Assembly (NCBI RefSeq): GCF_030253575.1 | Contig: NC_080558.1 | Location: 21,954,611 to 22,018,610, forward strand | Direction of reading: 5' to 3' | Length of the DNA: 64,000 nucleotides | Origin: Rhododendron vialii | Lineage: Eukaryota; Streptophyta; Magnoliopsida; Ericales; Ericaceae | Shown: piece by piece, positions 46,431 through 59,289 of the stretch | Layout: every line of letters begins with the position of its first letter | Position numbering within the stretch: the first letter of the stretch is position 1 | Notes under the pieces: generated by a model | Databases searched by the model: none | Told to the model about the DNA's origin: nothing | What the model saw: only the letters and a program-made list of their open reading frames with translations | Made by a program: the position numbers and the translations under genes

Positions 46431-48853
46431 GATGAGAACTAGAAGTTAGAAGTTGAAAGTGAGCATTAGAAGAATAAATTGAAAGTTGTGATAATAAATG
46501 GATTGACGAATAAATTTTTAGCCTTCCTAATGTATGTAAAGTATTTAATTTTATGTATGTCTTGTGAAATGAATGAATTTTCCTTTTCGTGGCTTCCTAA
46601 TTTGTTTTATGTATGTGTGTGAGGGTGCATTTCCGTTGGTCCTCGTATTGTAGCATTGTTTTCAAGTGAAAAGGTGAACCACATAAACATGACTAGTCTT
46701 CCATAAATTAATTTTGGTACCATATCCAAACTAATATTTAATCAAGTGATTTATGAAATAAAACGTACAACTTACGGAATTCTTACATTTGATAAAGTCT
46801 TCCCAACCTAATTCGTCCAAATTCTTCAAATAAAAAACCTACAATTTCATTCCGAATCGAACAAATGTGCCAATAAAATACAACATACGAAACCTAACAA
46901 AAAAGTTACAACAAAGTATGTTGTTAGACTAGTTTGTTGTTCCACTTCCAAAGCAATTGTGGATGTGGAAGCACCGTCACTTGATTGATGCTTGATTTGA
47001 GCTAACTATATGTCTTGCATGAGCCGGTATCTTTCCTCATGAAATGCTAACAATGCTTCTTCCGCTTCATCAAGTGTGTTGTACTTTTTCTTCAAATTCC
47101 CTGCATATCCATTAACCTAGAGTTCCGCGGCCGCCCAGTTTGTATATATTCCCGGTTTACGGCCATCGAAAACCACCCAATACTTATCTTTATCTTCACT
47201 TCCCATTGAAAATCTATTCAGATACAACAATTATGATATTTCAATGTGAAACAATAGTAAGAGTATGTTTACAAATGAATATGGCTCAGATATATTTTAC
47301 CAGCACAGTGCACTACTTGGCTACAAGTTATGTTGCCGAACGGTCATTGAACCGTTGGCCTTCATAACTTGTCCCGCCAAGGTAAGTGACTCGCCTAAAA
47401 TTGTCTCATTTTATATCATCATGGCCTAAATATAATTGACAAATGGACAACTAAACAGCCTTAAAACAGCAGCAGGAGTTCAAAAACCATCAAAACTGTC
47501 CACATACTGCAGTTTTTCATGACTGTCCATAAACTGCAATTTGGACACAGCTCGTATGGGGTCATTTGGGAAGTCAATAATAGGTGGCTCAGAAAAATTT
47601 CGTCATTGCCATGCCAAAACATGGCAAACCACCTAAGCAAAAGCTAAGCAAATAGACTGAACCTCACACACACACACACGCGCGCGCGTGGACACAATAA
47701 CTGAACCTGCTCCACACACACACCAAAACTGCACCTACACAACTGAACCTGCACTTGACACACAATTCAACTCTAAACAAAAACTGATCCTACTCCCTAA
47801 ACAAGTTATGGTCCACAAAAACTAAGCCTGCTCCACAAACCATCATAGTACACCTCAGAGGCTCAGAAAAGTATCATCATAGCCCAAAAAATACCTCATA
47901 GATATGTATTTATAACCAGCACTACAGATACTAACATGAATTTAACAGATACCAACAGGAACTTAATAGCACTTAGCACTGCAGATACCAACAACAAGCA
48001 GTCAGGACACAACAATAACCCCAAAACAGTGTAGTTTGGACACACCATTGGACACAGCGGAAAACTGCAGAGAAGGCTCAGATCATGTAATTTTATTCAC
48101 AAGGGTGCGCATGGCTGCAACCAATAGTTGCCCCGCCAAGGCACTACATTCTACTTTTTTCATCATTGCCCTATTAGGGGTACCAAAAACTACACAAAAT
48201 AGCTTGAAAATCCAAAAACCAGTTTAGAATGGTAAGAGCAGGGTGAAAGTCTGGATTCGGATCAGACACAAAAACAACATGGGCAACACTGGACATATCA
48301 GAGCATACAACATTATTGCCACACTTGGATTGCACTAACAATGTCCAACTTAAACTGAATTTCCAGCAGTTAATAACACAGCCAAATTGGCAGTTGGCTC
48401 AATAACAAGACAGTCCGTCATAGCCATTTACATAACCAGAACTTCACAAAACTGCAGAACCAGAATAGAACAAAACTTGCAGGACCACAACAGAACATAT
48501 AGTCAACTGTAGAAACCATTCAACTCCTCAAGTGGATAGATAAAAAATCGTAGTGGGCCAATACACCACCTGCTACACAACAGAACCTCACACACACTCG
48601 TACACCAAACTGAACCATTACCACAGACAAAGACCAAAAATTGCACCTGACACACACACACTCATCAACCCAAAAACTAAACCTGCTAAAGAATTGATCC
48701 TAACACACACACCAAAACTCCACCTCACGCATACACACTAACCACAACTGACAACTGATCCTGCTCCAAAAACTTAACTTGGTCCACAAAAAACTGTGCC
48801 TGCTCCACAAACCATAATAGTACACCTAAGAGGCTCAGAAAAGTATCATCATA
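46431..48853. repeat. Repeat-rich non-coding DNA (left part)
   Basis: C/A-rich sequence contains many imperfect copies of short phrases: TGCCCCGCCAAGG (47364 as TGTCCCGCCAAGG, 48130), CTCAGAAAAGTATCATCATA (47868, 48834), CACACACACACACTC-type runs (47669-47695, 48588-48730), and ACTGAACCTGC / CTGATCCT words. The same phrases resume after the CACTA element at 52070-52560, showing that the two parts were once continuous. No coding frame. Confidence 0.6.
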
Positions 48854-51727
48854 CATTACAAGAAATAATACTCTTCGCGACGAGAAAATACTGTTGCGAA
48901 TAGTGGATTCCCGTTGCTAAAGCCCTTTTGCAACGGGATCGCGACGGGAATGACCGGTGGCAGATGGTGGGGTGGCAAATACTTTTTGCAACGGGTTTTT
49001 CCTGTGGCAAAGTATTTGCAACGGGAAAAGGTAGTATTCGCGACAGGTGTATACCGTCGCAAAAAAAATTAAAAAAACAATAGATTTTATTAGCCACGGT
49101 ATAACCCCGTTGCAAATAATAGTATTTTTTTCAAAAAAAAAATATTCCTGCCTCGAAAACCTTTTGAACCTTAATATCCAGACAAAACAGAACTTTTGAA
49201 TTCATAAACTAGCAAAATTGTCCTTACAAGAATGGAAATAATAATTCATACTTTTGCAATCCAAATTCATGTTCATAGATAACCATACTCAAAATAAAAT
49301 ATGAGTCAAGGGAAAAAAAAAGGATGAACAAGTCAAAAAAAATAAACACAAGTGAGTCCCCAAAATAATCTTTGCACGCGCGCCTTAATCAAACATATTC
49401 TTCCGACCATCTTTTTCTCAACATCTGCCAAATAAAGAAGCAATATTAGTTGAAACCTACAGAATAATATGAAGGCAACAAAGAACGAAACTATGAAACA
49501 GGGTATTACAATAGGTACTCACCCCTCCAACCACTAAAGCAATTCTTCACCTAGCATTGTATAAGAGTTCCATGTAGCCTTCTCTGGAAACAAGAAAATA
49601 AACAAATAAATGTTACATAATATACTCCTAACAAAAAGTTAAACTCCCCAAACAAACATGGAAACTTTAACTCATGTGCAGTGCAATGGACAAACAAACA
49701 TGATTAATAAATTTCCTATGCCTACTGAAGTAATAAGCAAAGCAAAGCAAAGAATGCATTTCCTTGTGTTACCATCAAAGGTTTTACCTTCCTCTGACGA
49801 GATCATAACTGGACGTGTCATGCAAGGAAATACTTTTTTCTTTGAACTACCTTGTTTGATATGAAGTTTGTGAATCACTACAAATTTTCAAATGGGTCAC
49901 ATAATTAAACACAAGCATCAGCAGGGGAACACGAAAACATAAAAGGAAACAAATTAAGAAGAAAGCTGGAGGTGGTCCCTCGGTTAAGAGGGAGATCTGT
50001 GAGTAGGTGGCGGTCCCTTTGCAGAAAGTAACAAGTGTTACTTCATCTCACTGTAAACAAATAATAACTAAAGTTGCAAGTACTTGAAAAAATGAGACTA
50101 TGAAAGGGTAAATAACTTAATACTTAAGTTAACAAAGTAACAGGGTAAATAGATTAAACCTTGGTACATAATCGCCATATGTAATTCTTATGACCTTAGG
50201 CACTCGCACAGGTAAGCTTCGGCTGAATCAAGAAAACAAAGCCAAAACTTTAGATGCAATGCAAAGGAACGTAGGACTCACTGTGATAAACCCAATTCTT
50301 GTAATTCCTTAAGAAACCATTGGATATTAGATGCTCTCGCACCACCACTCTTGCCAGATTATAACGATTCCCACAATTCCTACACAGATACCAAACTTTC
50401 ATATCTTTTACTGTCTGCAAACGTAAGGAATTGATCAATCCCAGCTATATATTCTGCGGACATTCGATTTAGTAAGTCTATCCAACTCCTGTCTATCTCT
50501 ATATACTCTTCCTTCAGGTGTTTCTGTACATATTCACATGATTTATTAAACATCACAAAGTTCAAAAATAATTCACAGCTAATTGTTGGTGGATCATGAT
50601 GAAACCCAATGCGTGAAGAGTAGCCCCAACAACATTAATGAAATTTAACTGACTACAAGATATCTCAATTGATTAATGTTTTTAGGGATTCCCTGAAGTA
50701 CTTCCAAAGAACTATAAGAAAAAGAACATGAAACTAGACTGCAAGTTTAACTTAACAAACCCATAAACGTTAGAAAGACCAGCCCACAATCTATTAAAAG
50801 TAAAGATTGGTATAGTCCTAGTTTTTCAAACATGCAAACTGTGCATCAAATAATCCTCTAATAGCACCAACTCTCATTTAGGAAAAACAAAAACTATGTT
50901 AAGTTAAACTAAGTAAACATGCAAATTATACCACAACTTCAATTTCTGGCGTTTTCAGTAAGTTCTACTTCCACTAAAAGTAAGACAATATAAAAGACAT
51001 GAATCCTACTTTTACTCTATAGTCAACAAAATGGAGGGGCAAATTACCTCTTTAATTCCGAAACGAGCCCAGCTAGACTCCAACATGTGTAGCTTTTTTT
51101 TTTTCCCCTTTTAAAATCAGGAAGTTTCTATACGCATACCAATTGGTAATGCTAGGCGATTTCACTAATTTGATCATGCCTTCAAATCAATGGTTTAAGT
51201 CAGTTGTTAGATGCGGCATTCTGTGGGATATTAACGAGCAAGCTTCATAAGGGGCAAAATACAAAAATGTAAATGAACAATTGAAACCCTAACTCAAATA
51301 TACAAAGAATACAACTAGGAAGTATACCTTTAAGGACATCAGGGGGAAAAAAAGGTGATAAACTTTCAATCCCAATTAGCTTGGCCATGATATTGGGGAA
51401 ATAATTTATTTCCCTCTGAGTTGTACGACTATGAATGAGAATGATGGAAAACTTTAAATTGCTCCTACCCAGAAACTTCTCCAGTCGTGGGTTAGAAATT
51501 GAAGATGATTGCAGCACTAACTTCGACTAGATTGTAGGCTAACTTCAATCGTAGAGGAAGAGCGAAAATCAAACACAATCGGTGACAGCTATTGAGGAAT
51601 TGCGTACAGAGGCAACAAGAGCTCGTCTGGGGATGATTGTCTATGGCCACTGAGAGAGTGAGAGAGAGAGAGAGAGAGCGAGCGAGGCGGTTCATGGCGA
51701 GAGAGGGAGAGGGGCATGCAGTTCACG

Positions 51728-51758
<31 letters not shown>

Positions 51759-52066
51759 AGAGGCGTCGATCGTGGTATAGGGTTTTTTTTTATTCGCTAA
51801 GTGCTGGAGGGGAAAAAGTGTGGAAGGCGAAAACCCCGTGAAAATAACTCTCTATATTTGCCACAGGGCCCAACCTGTGGCTATTACTTTTTTATTTTGC
51901 CACCGCTACTTTTTACCATGGCAGATGGAAGTTTTTCCATTGCCAATTGCAACAGGGATTTAAGCCGTAGCAAGGTTAGTATCCGGTCCATAAAATTGAG
52001 CTTTTTGCAACTGCAAAACCACCGTAGCAAATATTCTGGTGGCGTATAGCCTAGTTTCTTGTAGTG
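48854..52066. mobile_element. Non-autonomous CACTA (En/Spm-type) transposon
   Basis: The ends are CATTACAAGAAATAATAC (left, one base off CACTACAAGAAA) and TTTCTTGTAGTG (right, perfect). A 3-bp duplication ATA flanks the element at 48851-48853 and 52067-52069. Subterminal regions are rich in TTGCAACGGG / CGACGGG / TTTGCAAC words (48876-49105 and 51860-52040), the usual transposase-binding clusters. It is 3213 bp; no TNP2-like transposase or TNP1-like frame was found. GA microsatellites lie at 51656-51680 and 51729-51753. An unfilled copy of the target phrase exists at 47869. Confidence 0.93.
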
Positions 52067-52932
52067 ATAGCCATTCAGCATTGCTCATTAACAGCAAACA
52101 AAAACCAACAGCTAAAATCTGAACAAAACCATCAGTTTTTGGTACAGCCCAGTTCAATGCTATTAGAATAAGCACTACAGAAACCAACAGCTCAAAGCTG
52201 AACATAACATAAACAACAGACAGCAAGGACACAACAATAACCCCAATAGTTGCCCCGCCAATGTTTCTACGTTAATCACAACTAATGTATTGATTCATCA
52301 TTGCCCAATTAATGGATTGATTCATCATTGGCATGGATCATCAGTTTAGGTAGGATTTTTTTGACAGTTCAACTGCACCAAATCACACTCACACACACTT
52401 TGCACATGCTCCACAATGCTGCCAGTGAGGGGACAGAGGCTAAGAAAAATTTCATCATAGCCTTCAAAGGGCTCCGACAATATAAATTCATCATAAGGGT
52501 ACTCATGGCTGCAACTACCGTTACCCCGCCACGGTATCTACCTTAAATTAGAATTTAATCGCTTCATCATTGCCCTAGTAAGACTCACTTAAGTTGTGAA
52601 CAACCTGTCATGCAAACAAACTTCATATTACATTCCCGAAAAGATTAACAAAATGTATGCATCAAATGTACGAATTTGCAGAGTTTAAGATGTGCGTTAG
52701 TTCATATATACTTCATACACCCATCATAGGTAGTTCATAGACATCCTCCATTGTTCATTAGACATTTGACAAACGTCATCATACATTCCCAAATATTAAC
52801 AACAACTATGCATCCACTATGCATCGAATGTACCATATTACATTACAAAAGGGTGGAAATGTTCATTAGGAATTAACAAAAGGGTTCCTAATTATGCCAC
52901 TACAAAAAAAGTGGGTAAAGTACCATTCTTGC
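52067..52932. repeat. Repeat-rich non-coding DNA (right part)
   Basis: Continuation of the phrases seen before the CACTA element: GTTGCCCCGCCAATG (52248), GTTACCCCGCCACGG (52512), CTTCATCATTGCCCTA (52561; compare 48157) and ACAGATACC/CAACAG words. Probably the 3' non-coding part of the PIF/Harbinger element. Confidence 0.55.
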
Positions 52933-54050
52933 TTATAATGGTACTTTAGCCACTTCAAAAAGGCATCCATTCCTTTCAATGGCACTGATGGGACCATACA
53001 CTTCACCGGCAAGGATGGCCTCCACAAAAGCTTGCCTCTCCTCCGGCTTAGTCCCATAGAAGTCATTCACCCTCTCTTCCGCTTGCACGATTATTGCACT
53101 CAGCTTGAACTTCTCCGTCAAAGTGATATCAAGCTTCGACAATTCATCTTTCACCATCGTGCATTGGGCGGATAGCTCTTTGTCATAGCCAAACGAATTG
53201 GCCATCTTCTCCATATAGGTATTGCTTGATTTGAAGAAATTGTCCATGCTTGAATGGATGGACAACTCTGCATCACCCATTCTTGTCCTCTTCCTCTTGT
53301 TTGGGACTCCGGCATTGGCCACCGGCATTGACCCACGAGGGGTGGAAGTGGGGAGTGAGGCATGAGGTGTTGGAGTTATGGGAGTTGTAGGAGTTACGGG
53401 AGTTGAGGGAATGTTGGGGAGCTGTTGATCATAGTTCTCGAATAGGGCATCATAGAAGTCATTGGAGTTGTGTGGCTCCTCCGGCCGCGCCATTTCGTCA
53501 TAATCTTCGGCGGCTGCCCCCGTTGCCCTATCCTTGCCAAATATGGTTTGCCAATCCTCAAAGTACGGGAAAGACTTCCCGTACAAGCCTTGGGCCTTTT
53601 TAGGTTGGGCCTACACAAACAAGAGGAATTTTACTACGAATTCTCATACCTTAATATTCAATTAAAGTATTGGAATTGAAGATGGGGAATTACCTTTTCA
53701 TACACATCCCATATGGATTGCTCCACGTCGATGCGTTTATTAAGAGCATCCCACCCCAAACCATTTATGCCAGTTATGTCTACAATTCTAGCCCATACGG
53801 ATTTCCAATACCTCACCTTAGAGTCAATGTGGGGGTTTGCCTTAAGGTTACACCCCGAGAGCACTTTCTGTAACTCCTTCTCCAAGTGGGTGAAGTAACC
53901 CATGTTGAAACCATTTTCGGCCTTCCACCTCTCCGCCGCTTCACTTAGCATGCACTACATTAGTGAATCCTCCTCCCTTTTCCTCCAACTCCTACGTTTT
54001 CCCTTTGTAGGCCCTTCCACCTCCACTACTTCCACATTGTTACTAGCCAT
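52933..54050 (-). pseudogene. PIF/Harbinger MYB/SANT-like protein, one nonsense codon
   Basis: On -, exon 1 is 54050-53694 (start MASNNVEVVEVEGP) and exon 2 is 53610-52933, joined by a GT-AG intron (53693-53611) in phase, 344 codons in all. Exon 1 carries the MYB/SANT-like trihelix-type domain (WRKREEDSLM, then WKAENGFNMGY, KVRYWKSVWARIVDI, GWDALNKRID). Exon 2 has FPYFEDWQTIFGKDRATG, a Pro/Thr-rich spacer and an RKRTRM basic stretch, then a helical tail. The only lesion seen is TAG at 53955-53957. In the family this protein partners the DDE transposase, whose remains lie just upstream on the same strand. Exaptation or readthrough is possible but unsupported. Confidence 0.82.
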
Positions 54051-54228
54051 AGCTGCAAATGCATTTAAAAGTGTGCAACAGTTGTAAAAGTATGACATTA
54101 AACATTACGTTATGAAAAAACACCGGCACATAAAATTGTACGTTACAAGTTGTTCACAAATTAAAGTTACAATCAAGTTCCAAATAGATTTTTATTACAA
54201 TGTTTCATACAACAACACCAAAATACAA

Positions 54229-55527
54229 TCACAGAAGGATGCCCTCCACTTGTCCCCCACCATTGGCTAACCAATGGTTGTACATGGCCGCCGCTAGAGC
54301 ATCCCTCCCCGCAGTCCACTCATTGGAAGTCTCAACGTTAGCAATGTTATCATCAATAGGGACATCGTTCACATGTGCTCGTTCCCATGCTGTGTACTCG
54401 TGTTCAACGGGATCGTTCGACATCTCTCTCTTAATTAGGTTATGAAGCAGACAACATGCTGGCACGATACGACATTGAGTCCTTATGGGGTAATAGAAGG
54501 GAGATCTCAAAATGGCAAACCACATCTTGAGAACCCCAAAACTTCTCTCAATGACATTCCTAGCGGCGGAGTGTTTCATGTTGAAGAACTCCTCTTTGCT
54601 TGTTGGCATATGACCTTGCCTACAAATGTTAATGTGATAACGCTGGCCATGGTATGGTACTAAAAAACCGTCCCCATTGGTGTAGCCGGCATCAACAAGG
54701 TAATAATGTCCTGTAACCAATGGAAGACAACACATCGATGGGTGGATAACTTTAATGGAGTGAAAGTAAACATGAACTTAGGCTATGGAACATATCACGA
54801 GGAACTCTAAGACCGTGGGGTCTTTCCATGGCATTTCCAAGGATTCTAGAGTCTGTGGCCGATCCTTCCCAACCAGACAATACATAGACAAATTTAAGGT
54901 CCCGAGTACAAACACCTAAGACATTTGTAGCAATCTCACCCTTCCTTGACCTATATCATGCCCTGTCAGCGGCCGGGAGATTTACTGGCACGTATGTCCC
55001 ATCCAATGCCCCAAGACAATTCTACCAAATGTGGACAAGAGTATTAACATAAGTGAATATGGCGAACTAGAGGAAAGCTTTAGAATGGATGAAATAGGAA
55101 CAATTCAAGAGGACTATACGTGAAACCAATTCCACCTAGTGTCTTGGTAGTTAGCAGGTGCAGGGTCTGGCATCTCTAGGAGCATTCGGTGAAGGCGCAA
55201 GACCGCTTGGAGTACAGCATTGAAATGTCTATTTATTGTCTCAGTAGACCTATAGAAATAATATTTGGTACGCCTCTGCTTTGTATGGTGACCGAGGACC
55301 CACAAGAATATTGCTACCCTCTCCTCGAGACATACGTTGCGTGAGTCACTTAACCCAACGCCTCGAACTAACCAACACAATCTCAAAAAAGTATGCCTAT
55401 TAACCCTCAGCTATTCATGGCAGTCCACGTCATTACCCCTTACAAGTCTATTGATGTTGTTTATGTGGGTCTGGTAAAAGTCTGGATTCGGAGACAACTC
55501 GGGACGACGAGGGCAAAACGTGGACAT
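54229..55527 (-). pseudogene. PIF/Harbinger DDE transposase, lightly damaged
   Basis: On -, exon 1 (55527-55120) begins MSTFCPRRPELSPNPDFY and carries the helical N-terminal block ([30 protein letters not shown]). A GT-AG intron (55119-55023) leads to NCLGALDGTYVPVNLPA with the first catalytic Asp, then [20 protein letters not shown] and [14 protein letters not shown] with the second Asp. A short intron (about 54790-54712) precedes GHYYLVDAGYTNGDGFLVPY and NVIERSFGVLK with the catalytic Glu, ending at 54229. Stops were found at 55411-55413 (TAG) and 54956-54958 (TGA). Otherwise the DDE_Tnp_4 domain is complete, so the copy is young. It would cut at element ends with a TTA/TAA target preference. 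Confidence 0.85.
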
Positions 55528-57050
55528 GATGAACAAGTACAGACGAAAAACACCAATGACAGCGTTCATAAAGGCCTATAATGCCATCAATCCCTCTTGC
55601 TCTTCTCTTCTCCTTTTCTGTTTCCTATTTAATCTTGTCATCCTAAAAAACACTGATAAGGTTTAGGGTTTTTAATGAAAACCTATTGTTTGGATCCTAA
55701 AAATAATAATGAATAGACATGACAGCAAACAACCTGTTCATTACAAAAAAAGGAATAGGTAGACATTAAAAAAAACTGCTGCACCGATAGACCAAAAGTA
55801 GTGTAGGGTTTTTAATAAACTGTCACCTCCTTATCAATTTAAACATTTCCAATGATATAAACAGTCCTAGGGTATTGCACACGAAAGTTCTAAATTAGAA
55901 ACACAATATAGATTAAACACAAAAGCCAGCAATCCTACTTGAAATTCATGATTCAAAAGGCAGATAATGTTTCCTTAACACTCAAGCAATTTGGGTAGTT
56001 TAATTGTACTCTGACACTCTCTGGCTTCAATAACTTAAAAATTTGTCACTGACCCACTATTTGGTTATTTTCCACATATCAAAACTCAAAAATTCCACAT
56101 ATCAAAACTAGTCATCGTCATCCCGTTCATGACATTGGTAGCTTATCGTGTTCAAAAGCTAAGTCCTACACGAGCAGTTCCATCACTAATTACACTTTGA
56201 ATTCATCTACTGACCTTCAAAATCAGGGTCATTACTAGGGGCTCCATAGTTGACAGCACCACCGATTCAAAACACACAAGCATATCACTGAACAAATTGT
56301 AATTAATTGTACGTGGTTTGGAAAGTGGAAACACACGTCCATACAATACAAATACCAATTGTAGTATTTTTAAGTCAGCTTCTCAACAATCAAAGGCAGC
56401 CTTCTCAACCTAACATTCCTATATATAATAACTCTGACAAGCAAGTCAGTGGAGATTTATACATAAACCATGTACCTCTGTTTATGTATGTGTTGTGTAT
56501 TAGATTGGCAAACCATAAACCCAGAGAGTTTTTTTCTTTTTTTTTTGTCCAATGCAAATGAGAACCTTGAGACTTGTTAAGAACCCTGCCATTGCAAATA
56601 AGTTTTCCAGCAATCATGAAAATACTCATCATTTTTGTACTATTTCGGAGTTTCCTGAGATTTCTAAACATCTTGTTCGGTGGTTTCACATCAAACAAAT
56701 TTCCGAAAATTGCTCCACAAAACCAATTCACAAAAAATATAAACCAACCAAGCCTTAGTAATCGTCGTTAAACAGAACACTCCCTAGATTCTTCCCATGT
56801 CATTCTACCGTAGTCATGTACGTGCGTGGGGCTGCAAACAAGACAAGTTCATTGAGATTTCCATAGAGAGATTGGCAGAATTTCTAAAGCTAAGTAGAAT
56901 CCAGCTCACACTCATCCATTCAGGGAAAAAAAACCTCACGCATTGATGCAAATCATTTGAACCACCTGAAAATACCTAGCCAGCAAAGATATACCAACAA
57001 ACTCTACAACATGACCCCAATTTATTGTTATTTATAATTTTTTGAAATTA
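55528..57050. other. Non-coding DNA, probably internal to the PIF/Harbinger element
   Basis: No domain-bearing frame was seen. A CT-rich patch directly upstream of the transposase start could be its leader. Confidence 0.35.
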
Positions 57051-57052
57051 AT

Positions 57053-57484
57053 GTGAGCCGAATCAAAATGCTAAAACCCATGAGCACAAATACAAACCCC
57101 AGCACCCTTGACCCTACCCAACACAACATGCAATTCAGTCCAAAAAAAAATTCAAGTAAATTGATAATACAACACCGCAAAACGGCAGCCAAAATAAAAC
57201 CCACCAAACATGGCACATTCCCAATTTCAACTAACGCTTGCAGAAACCAAATAGATCCACGAAAAACCCTAGGTTTTGTAGACAGATTTTCAAACAAACG
57301 ATTGAAAGACGAACCCGAGGTGGCGGAGACTCCAAAGCTGAGATCTGCCAAGACTATTGGCGCTTTTAGATCGAGAGAATACCTTGGGTATTTTGTTTTT
57401 TTGTTTTTTTTCGAGCTGCCGGCCTATTCACCAAGAAATGGTTCTACAGGAGAAGGAGAGGGGTCGGTGTTCGAGATTTTTTAG
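57053..57484. other. Unassigned open frame region
   Basis: Long frames exist on both strands (+ 57053-57484, - 57028-57351). The part around 57240-57400 has near-coding texture on both strands and a CTAGGTTTTGTAG motif, but matches no family I recognise. It may be a captured host fragment. Confidence 0.25.
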
Positions 57485-57489
57485 ATTGG

Positions 57490-58060
57490 GAAACGGTAAG
57501 AACCGAGATTGGTAATACTTTTGAGCACAACCACAAAACCCACATACGAAATGGAACAAAAACACTGCCGGAAAAAAATTCCAACACAAAATAGAACAGA
57601 AAATTCAACCAAATTTACCAAAGCACCGAAATGACCAGTACAAAATCGAGCAGCACACAGATCGAACATAACCAGTACAAAATCGAGCCCTAAACACTCC
57701 AAAATCGAACAAGGAAGAAATATACATCTGTAAATCGAACTCAAATCGACCAATACCCAAGTCGCCACAAACCTCTTCTTCTCTTTCGAACAAAAACACT
57801 ACCGAGAAGAGTAGCGATAGAAATGGTACCTGGGAGTCAAAACCACACACCAAATCGAACCAAAACACTGCCGAAATCAGTAATCAACACAACTCGAACA
57901 CAAAAATCAACACAAACAGGAATAAGTCGAACAACAATAACATACCTGATGAATCGAACTCCAAATTGACCAAAGCACCCAAATCGCCACACTTCTTGTC
58001 TTTCGAACAAGACCGAGAAGACTGCGACAGAAAATGGAGCCTGGGTAGTGGAAAAGGGGA
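57490..58060. repeat. Imperfect tandem duplication, unit about 200-220 bp
   Basis: Block 57707-57835 and block 57910-58047 share, in order, GAACTC-AAAT-GACCAA, CCCAA(G/A)TCGCCACA, TTCTTCT/TTCTTGT-CTTTCGAACAA, ACCGAGAAGA and the end TGG-GCCTGGG / TGGTACCTGGG. The spacers also share CCAAAACACTGCCG / AAAACACTGCCGG words at 57549 and 57861. Direct orientation, non-coding. Confidence 0.55.
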
Positions 58061-58119
58061 ATTACAAGGGGTAGGATCATCCGAGATTAGGGGGATTCCA
58101 CATAGCCACCTCAAACCCT

Positions 58120-58292
58120 AGCAATCTGTAATCCCCCCTCAGCCTGTATTAAGAGGGGTTATGGAGCTGGGGGTTTTGAGGAATCCCCCCGGTTTTGAGC
58201 TTGCCAAACAATGTATTAGACGAGGGCCCACGTATTGGAAAGGGGTATAAAACAATACACCTCTCTTTTGTGGCATCCAAACAGGCCGTTAT
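58120..58292. mobile_element. Candidate right end of the PIF/Harbinger element
   Basis: G/C-rich runs (GGAATCCCCCCGG, CCCCCCTCAGCC) lead to GCATCCAAACAGGCCG followed by TTA. The reverse complement, CGGCCTGTTTGGATGC, resembles PIF/Harbinger termini and shares GTTTGGATG with the region at 45079. Neither the opposite TIR nor the TSD could be matched exactly. Confidence 0.35.
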
Positions 58293-59289
58293 GTTGTTGT
58301 AATTTTAAGCACAAAATGACAATTTTTAAAGAGCATTTATAAGAAAGTTGTAGGCAAAAAACATTAAAAACATTTTTATTAACGGGTGTTTCCAAGCCAA
58401 TAGTTTTTAAATTTTTTATCATAGATTCTAGATTAGTATTAATATTTTGAATCGCAATGATCGATAATCTGTAAAATTGTTTGAATCAAATGTGCTAACA
58501 ATAAATTAGGGTTAGGGTACAAGTTTACAACATTGATTCGTCAATTAATTTCATAATTTTGTTGTTCCAAGAGACTGGAATAATTCAGAAACTCACATAT
58601 ACTAGTGATTTTCATGTGATTCGACAATTGTATGTCTGCAAACAAGTGATCATTAATGAATTTTAATACGTGCGTAAAAAAGAAATTCAAATCCCCAATA
58701 CAATAAAACTCATCAAATTAAGTTCTCTCCCGCCTAAAACACATAATGCATGTATGTTAGCGTGAATGAGAGCAAAAACAAGAGTGCGAGCTTAAAAGCA
58801 CCTTGCAAAATCAAACAAACTACTAAGTTTAGTTCAAAATTAATAAACGCAAGGAGAAAGAAGAGAAATCTAACTATAAAGTGATGTCGGAGATCAAACA
58901 AGACAAGTGGAATGGGAAAGGATAGAAGGTGATATGGAATTTTTTGATGCTTATATGCCAAGTGAAATACACGTGTTTTGTGTATAATACTAATTTAGAT
59001 AGATATATAAGTAATCAGCATTTCCTTGAATACTTCTTCTTCTTTTTGAGGTTAAAGGGAATCCAATACTCTCTCGGGATGGCATGCTCGATCTCCAGTT
59101 ATTGTCGCGGACAATCCACTTTTTTTCTTCACAATATATACGCTGGAGAAATCAAAGATTTGAGACAAACATTTAGGGATTAAATTAGTTTGGTGGACTT
59201 TTCAAAAAAAAAAAAAAAAAAAGTTTGGTGGAGGAAAGAGAACATTTAGAGACCGTCATTCACTTGTTTGTGGGATCGAACAACTGTCC

